The notes under the pieces were generated by a model. The model saw nothing but the letters and a program-made list of their open reading frames with translations. It had not been told where the DNA came from and searched no databases. 7,872 bases of DNA, from assembly GCA_947446625.1 (NCBI GenBank), contig CANFIE010000175.1:1-7872 (forward strand), read 5' to 3'. Source of the stretch: Acetobacteraceae bacterium. GTDB lineage: Bacteria; Pseudomonadota; Alphaproteobacteria; Acetobacterales; Acetobacteraceae. Position numbers and translations under genes: made by a program. Shown here piece by piece: positions 4,668 through 7,872 of the stretch. The number at the start of each line of letters is the position of its first letter. The stretch's first letter is position 1.

Positions 4668-5719
4668 TCCTTTACGAAAGCGGGCGCCCGCAGGCGCGAA
4701 TAGGTCGCCAGCGCATTGCCGCGCAGCAGCTTTGGCATCAGGGCAGCCGGCATTCCCGGCGGAATGGCCTCGTCGCCATCATATTGCCAATGCGGCCAGT
4801 CGCTGGCCCACATCAGCATGTCGTCGCTGCCCAGCATCTCCACCACACGCGGCACCACGTCAGGCGGCGCATCAAAGGGCTGGCAGCTCAACCGCACCTG
4901 GTCGCGCACCAGCTGAATCGGCGGCCGGTCCACCCAGGGAATCTCAAACCGCACGCCCTTCCAGGTCTTCTGCAGCCGATACAGGAAGGGCATCAACCAG
5001 CTCACGCCGCTTTCCAGCAGCACGATCTTCAACTCGGGATACTTGCTCAGCACGCCCTCGGTGATCAGGCTGCCCAAGGTGCTCTGGAAGCCCTGCGAAC
5101 TCGCGAAATACTGCTCCAGATACCAGCTCGGCCAACCCACCGATGTCACCGGGTGCCGAAAGCTGCTGCCGGCGTGAATCGCCAAGGGCAGCCCGTGCCT
5201 GATGCAGGCTTCGTACACCTTCCAATGCTGCCGCTTGCCGGCGGGCGTCTCGCCCATCACCAGAATCATCGCCTGCACGAAGCGCCGATCGGGCGCCAGC
5301 CGCTCAATCTCCTCCACCGCATGTTCCGGGTCATGCATCGGCAGCACAATGGAAGCGCGCAGCCGCGCATCCTTGTCCAGCCACTCGGCGCGGGTCCAGT
5401 CATTCAGCGCGCGCGTGAAGGCCCGCGCCATATCGGCGTTGAACACCATCTGCACGCCCAGCATTGGCGTCACAATCGCCATGTCCAGCCCGTAGGGGTC
5501 CAGCAATTGCTGCTGCAAATCGGCTACGGTGCTGGCCTTCTTCCAGTCCTCGCGCACGGTCAGTGGCGCGTTGGGCGGGTAGTTCTGCGAATGCAGCGTA
5601 TTGATGCCGCGCTCTATCACCTGGTCGCGCCAAAACTCGTCCAGGTAGGGCAGCAGGGCCGCGGTGCCCGGCACCACGGGGTGAACGTCCACATCAATGG
5701 CCTTGTGGCCCGCCAGCAT
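4664..5719 (-). CDS. Amidohydrolase-2 family protein A (ACMSD/decarboxylase-like)
   Basis: A 351-residue protein, first gene of the minus-strand operon, with the same fold and family as amidohydrolase B. Visible motifs are D11-V-H13 near the N-terminus (D-x-H in place of H-x-H), H182 in 'LAIHAGS', E236 in 'LLESGVSW' and D307 in 'WASDWPHW', together consistent with a mononuclear metal site. Shared blocks with the partner include 'LLDPYGLDM', 'DKDARLRASIVLP' and 'GWPSWYLEQ'. Between the blocks the two sequences differ strongly, so they are old paralogs rather than a recent duplication. Each has a complete active-site set, so both are probably catalytic, either on successive intermediates or as subunits of a hetero-oligomer. 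The ATG at 5719 is preceded by GAGGAA, a good Shine-Dalgarno. No signal peptide is seen, so it should be cytoplasmic. The reaction is unassigned. Confidence 0.85.
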   Translation of the reverse strand: MLAGHKAIDVDVHPVVPGTAALLPYLDEFWRDQVIERGINTLHSQNYPPNAPLTVREDWKKASTVADLQQQLLDPYGLDMAIVTPMLGVQMVFNADMARAFTRALNDWTRAEWLDKDARLRASIVLPMHDPEHAVEEIERLAPDRRFVQAMILVMGETPAGKRQHWKVYEACIRHGLPLAIHAGSSFRHPVTSVGWPSWYLEQYFASSQGFQSTLGSLITEGVLSKYPELKIVLLESGVSWLMPFLYRLQKTWKGVRFEIPWVDRPPIQLVRDQVRLSCQPFDAPPDVVPRVVEMLGSDDMLMWASDWPHWQYDGDEAIPPGMPAALMPKLLRGNALATYSRLRAPAFVKE

Positions 5720-5743
5720 GTCGCTTCCTCATATATCACGGGC

Positions 5744-5772
5744 ATACTGCCACGCCTCGTGGCGGCTTCCAA
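5744..5772 (-). promoter_or_regulatory. Candidate promoter of the amidohydrolase-Rieske-ABM operon
   Basis: On the minus strand, TTGGAA (5772-5767, 4/6 to the -35 consensus) and CAGTAT (5749-5744, 3/6 to the -10 consensus) are spaced by 17 nt, upstream of the amidohydrolase A Shine-Dalgarno. The boxes are weak and the call rests on spacing and position in the divergent region. Confidence 0.28.
5749..5763. promoter_or_regulatory. Palindrome GCCACG-CCT-CGTGGC in divergent region
   Basis: A perfect 6-bp inverted repeat with a 3-nt centre lies in the 82-bp gap between the operon and the M20 gene. It coincides almost exactly with the spacer of the candidate operon promoter, where a repressor could act. 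A near-identical octamer pair, GCATACTG (5742-5749) and GCATACCG (5779-5786), flanks it. An operator role is inference; a short GC-rich palindrome could also be chance. Confidence 0.35.
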
Positions 5773-5801
5773 CCTCTCGCATACCGTGCTGCACTGCACT
5801 C

Positions 5802-7190
5802 ATGAGCAATACCGAAGCCGTCCTCGCCCTGCTGGACCAGAACCTGCCCGCCGCCCAGGCCCGCCTGATGGACTGGCTGCGCATCCCCAGCATCAGCGCC
5901 CAGCCCGCCCACGCGGCAGACTGCCGCCGCGCCGCCGAATGGATCTGCGCCGAACTCGCCGGCATGGGCTTCACCGCCCAACTTCGCGAAACCGCCGGCC
6001 ACCCGGTGGTGGTCGCCCACCATCCCGGCCCCTCCGGCGCAACCGGCCCCCACCTCCTGTTCTACGGCCACTACGACGTCCAGCCGCCCGACCCGCTCGA
6101 CCTCTGGACCTCCCCACCCTTCGAGCCGACGCTGGTGGAAGGCCCCAACGGCCCCCGCGTGGTCGCCCGCGGCGCGGTGGACGACAAAGGCCAGGTTGTC
6201 ATGTGGCTGGAAGCCCTGCGCGCCTGGCACGCCACCACCGGCAGCATTCCGGTGCGCTGCACCATCCTGGTGGAAGGCGAGGAAGAAATCGGCTCCCCGA
6301 GCCTCGACCCCTTCCTGGCCGCCAACGCCGCCGAGCTGAAGGCCGATGTCGCCGTCATCAGTGATACCGGCATGTGGGACATCAACACCCCTGCCCTCAG
6401 CACCCGGCTGCGCGGCCTGGTCTATACCCAAATCAACCTCACCTGTGCCAACCGAGACCTGCACAGCGGCATGTATGGCGGCCTGGCGCTGAACCCGCTG
6501 AACCTGCTCACCCGCATCCTCGGCGGCCTGCACGACGATAATGGCGTGGTGCAAATCCCCGGCTTCTACGAAGGCATCGTCGATCCCTCACCGGCGCAAA
6601 AGGCCGAATGGACCGCCCTCGGCTTCAACGAAGCACAATTCCTCGGCGAAATCGGCCTGACGCGCGGCATCGGCGAAGGCAATCGCAGCGCGCTGGAACG
6701 CCTCTGGTCACGCCCCACGGCAGACCTCAACGGCGTCTGGGGCGGCTATACCGGAGACGGCAGCAAAACCGTCATCGCCAGCCAGGCCCATGCCAAACTC
6801 AGCTTCCGCCTGGTGCCCGGCCAGGATCCCGCGAAAGTGGTGGAGGGCCTGAACGCCTACCTGACGGCCCGCACCCCCGAAGACGCGAAATTCGAGGTGG
6901 AAGTCTTCGGCGCCAGCCCCGGCATCGAAATCCCGGCCGACAGCCCCTTCGTCCAGCAGGCCCGCGCCGCGCTGTCGGAGGAATACGGCCGCCCCGCCGT
7001 CCTCATCGGCTGCGGCGGCAGCATCCCCGTGGTGGAAAGCATGCGCCGCCTGCTCGGCCTGGACAGCCTGCTGATGGGCTTCGGCCTCACCGATGACCAG
7101 GTGCACAGCCCGAACGAGAAGTTCGACCTGCGCTGCTTCCACCAGGGCATGCGCAGCCACGCCCGGCTGCTGGGAAAGTTGGCGGGTTAG
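5802..7190 (+). CDS. M20 family metallopeptidase (CNDP2-like dipeptidase)
   Basis: A 462-residue zinc-dependent dipeptidase/carboxypeptidase of family M20, closest in pattern to cytosolic carnosinase-like (CNDP2-type) enzymes. By comparison with CNDP2 the dinuclear metal site is complete: H90 in 'GHYDVQP', bridging D127 in 'VDDKG', E162 following the catalytic base E161 in 'EGEEEIGS', D188 in 'ISDTGMW', and H435 in 'VHSPNEKF'. The lid-domain His at 221 in 'DLHSGMYGG' and the 'GGSIPVVE' segment are also present. It should cleave dipeptides or N-acyl amino acids in the cytoplasm. The chosen ATG gives the normal family N-terminus; in-frame ATGs at 5697 and 5718 would add unrelated residues overlapping the divergent gene. 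No Shine-Dalgarno is visible before 5802, so the message may be leaderless or weakly translated. It is divergent from the amidohydrolase operon and could share its regulation. Confidence 0.9.
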   Translation: MSNTEAVLALLDQNLPAAQARLMDWLRIPSISAQPAHAADCRRAAEWICAELAGMGFTAQLRETAGHPVVVAHHPGPSGATGPHLLFYGHYDVQPPDPLDLWTSPPFEPTLVEGPNGPRVVARGAVDDKGQVVMWLEALRAWHATTGSIPVRCTILVEGEEEIGSPSLDPFLAANAAELKADVAVISDTGMWDINTPALSTRLRGLVYTQINLTCANRDLHSGMYGGLALNPLNLLTRILGGLHDDNGVVQIPGFYEGIVDPSPAQKAEWTALGFNEAQFLGEIGLTRGIGEGNRSALERLWSRPTADLNGVWGGYTGDGSKTVIASQAHAKLSFRLVPGQDPAKVVEGLNAYLTARTPEDAKFEVEVFGASPGIEIPADSPFVQQARAALSEEYGRPAVLIGCGGSIPVVESMRRLLGLDSLLMGFGLTDDQVHSPNEKFDLRCFHQGMRSHARLLGKLAG

Positions 7191-7199
7191 CGTCTGACC

Positions 7200-7223
7200 G
7201 TCGCCGGTGGAATCACCGGCGGC
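7200..7223 (+). terminator. Hairpin after M20 gene
   Basis: CGCCGGTG (7202-7209) and CACCGGCG (7214-7221) form a perfect 8-bp stem with loop GAAT, extendable by one U-G and one G-C pair. It starts 10 nt after the M20 stop. No T-run follows, so it is a stem-only or factor-assisted terminator candidate. Confidence 0.5.
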
Positions 7224-7249
7224 GTGAAGCGGCCGCTCGAACAAAGCCG

Positions 7250-7288
7250 TGGGGCATGGGCGCTTCAGCCAGAAGCGGTCATGCCCTA
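7250..7288. terminator. Long inverted repeat between convergent M20 and FAD-oxidase genes
   Basis: GGGCATG (7252-7258) pairs with CATGCCC (7280-7286), and inside it CGCTTC (7261-7266) pairs with GAAGCG (7272-7277) around the loop AGCCA. Only one wobble and one mismatch separate the two blocks, giving 13 Watson-Crick pairs in a nearly continuous stem. The right foot includes the TAG stop of the minus-strand FAD oxidase. Its symmetry and tail-to-tail location fit a bidirectional terminator, although neither strand has a clear T-run. It could also be a copy of a dispersed intergenic repeat. Confidence 0.55.
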
Positions 7289-7872
7289 AGGCAGGATCTT
7301 CCCCGGATTCATCCGCCCATCCGGGTCCAGCGCCGCCTTCAGCGTCCGCATCAGTTCCAACGCAATCGGGTTCTTGTGCGTCGCCATCGCGTGGCGCTTG
7401 CTCTGGCCAATGCCATGTTCGGCGGAAAAGCTGCCGCCGAGCGACACCGCAATGGCATTCACCAGCGGCTCCATCTCGGCCACCCGCTCCACCCAGGCGG
7501 CACGATCGCCAGTCCAGCCAGCCGGCGCATGAATGGAAAGGTGGATATTGCCATCCCCCGCATGGCCAATCGCCGCCATGCGCCCTTCCGGCCAGCGCGC
7601 CTTCAGCTCACGCTCGGCGGTGTTCACAAACTCCGGCACCGCGCTCACCGGCACGCTGGTATCCGTCCCCACCGCGGGGCTGTCACGCCGCGAGCAGTCC
7701 GGATAATCCTCGCGGATCTTCCAGATCATCCGCCGCTGCGCCTCGCTATCGGCAATCGCCGCGTCCAGCGCCTCGCCGGCTTCCATCGCCTCGGCCAGCG
7801 TGTCTTCCATCATCTGGCGCAGCGGCACGCTTTCATGCGCGGCGGCAATCTCCACCATCACATACCAGGGCG
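7286..7872 (-). CDS. FAD-linked oxidase, C-terminal part (GlcD / D-2-hydroxyacid dehydrogenase-like), 5' end outside window
   Basis: The reading frame is open to the right edge of the window (residues P-W-Y-V precede the 'MVEIAAAHE' stretch), so the visible piece of about 195 residues is the C-terminal portion of a larger flavoprotein. It belongs to the FAD-linked oxidase C-terminal domain found in GlcD, D-lactate and D-2-hydroxyglutarate dehydrogenases. Diagnostic segments are 'GHAGDGNIHLSIH', which in this family contains histidines near the active-site metal, 'FSAEHGIGQSKR' and the ending 'LDPDGRMNPGKILP'. The FAD-binding N-terminal half should lie just outside. It would oxidise a 2-hydroxy acid and pass electrons to an acceptor not encoded here. 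The GTG at 7861 is an internal Val codon rather than a start. It converges on the M20 gene across a hairpin-rich 95-bp gap. Confidence 0.9.
   Translation of the reverse strand, partial: PWYVMVEIAAAHESVPLRQMMEDTLAEAMEAGEALDAAIADSEAQRRMIWKIREDYPDCSRRDSPAVGTDTSVPVSAVPEFVNTAERELKARWPEGRMAAIGHAGDGNIHLSIHAPAGWTGDRAAWVERVAEMEPLVNAIAVSLGGSFSAEHGIGQSKRHAMATHKNPIALELMRTLKAALDPDGRMNPGKILP

Noticed and set aside
3106..5064. 652-codon open frame on the plus strand across the minus-strand operon
   Set aside because: It lies antisense to three well-supported genes, has Arg/Pro/Ala/His-rich low-complexity composition typical of GC-rich shadow frames, and shows no recognisable domain.
3550..5719. Possibility that the two amidohydrolases are a recent tandem duplication
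   Set aside because: Only motif blocks are shared; the sequence between them and the N-terminal lengths differ, so the duplication is old or the genes came together separately.
5697..5801. Thirty-five-residue N-terminal extension of the M20 peptidase
   Set aside because: It would overlap the start of the divergent amidohydrolase gene, and its sequence does not resemble M20 N-termini.
4610..6364. 584-codon open frame on the plus strand spanning amidohydrolase A and the M20 N-terminus
   Set aside because: It overlaps two genes with intact catalytic motifs, and its second half is an Arg/Pro-rich out-of-frame copy of the M20 coding region.
1..7872. Defence, CRISPR, prophage or transposon system
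   Set aside because: No spaced repeats, integrase or transposase motifs, terminal inverted repeats with target duplications, or defence domains were seen; the content is metabolic.

Overview
The window is GC-rich DNA (roughly two thirds G+C by eye) with dense genes, strong third-position G/C bias and signal-peptide and Shine-Dalgarno styles typical of Alphaproteobacteria. The mix of a DUF35 OB-fold protein, an MHRRTLLL-type secreted hydrolase, amidohydrolase-2 enzymes and a GlcD-like flavoprotein fits an Acetobacteraceae/Rhodospirillales-type heterotroph. That placement is an inference from style and gene content. I see no tRNA, rRNA, IS element, CRISPR array or phage gene.

Layout. (1) Positions 1-230 are the 3' end of a plus-strand DUF35/OB-fold protein, followed by a hairpin terminator. 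(2) Positions 231-424 are a comparatively AT-rich control region with stacked inverted repeats. It leads into a RimK-like ATP-grasp ligase (425-1402) and then a secreted alpha/beta hydrolase with a large C-terminal extension (1468-2817). (3) Positions 2822-5719 form a tightly packed minus-strand operon, in transcription order: amidohydrolase A, amidohydrolase B, a Rieske [2Fe-2S] ferredoxin-like protein and an antibiotic-biosynthesis-monooxygenase (ABM) fold protein. Gaps between genes are 4, 3 and 14 nt. (4) An 82-bp divergent region holding a perfect palindrome separates the operon from a plus-strand M20 metallopeptidase (5802-7190). (5) Convergent to that, and running off the right edge, is the C-terminal third or more of a GlcD-type FAD-linked oxidase (7286-7872).

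How the genes may work together. The operon at 2822-5719 is the most coherent unit: two related but diverged metal-dependent hydrolases/decarboxylases, an electron-transfer Rieske protein and a cofactor-independent oxygenase-like protein, which reads as a catabolic module. The M20 peptidase and FAD-linked oxidase beside it would suit degradation of an amide- or carboxylate-bearing compound, but no substrate can be named from sequence. All families here are known. What may be undescribed is the pairing of the two amidohydrolases with the Rieske and ABM proteins. Smaller curiosities are the single in-frame TAG between amidohydrolase B and the Rieske gene and the minimal-ORF start/stop junction between the two amidohydrolases.
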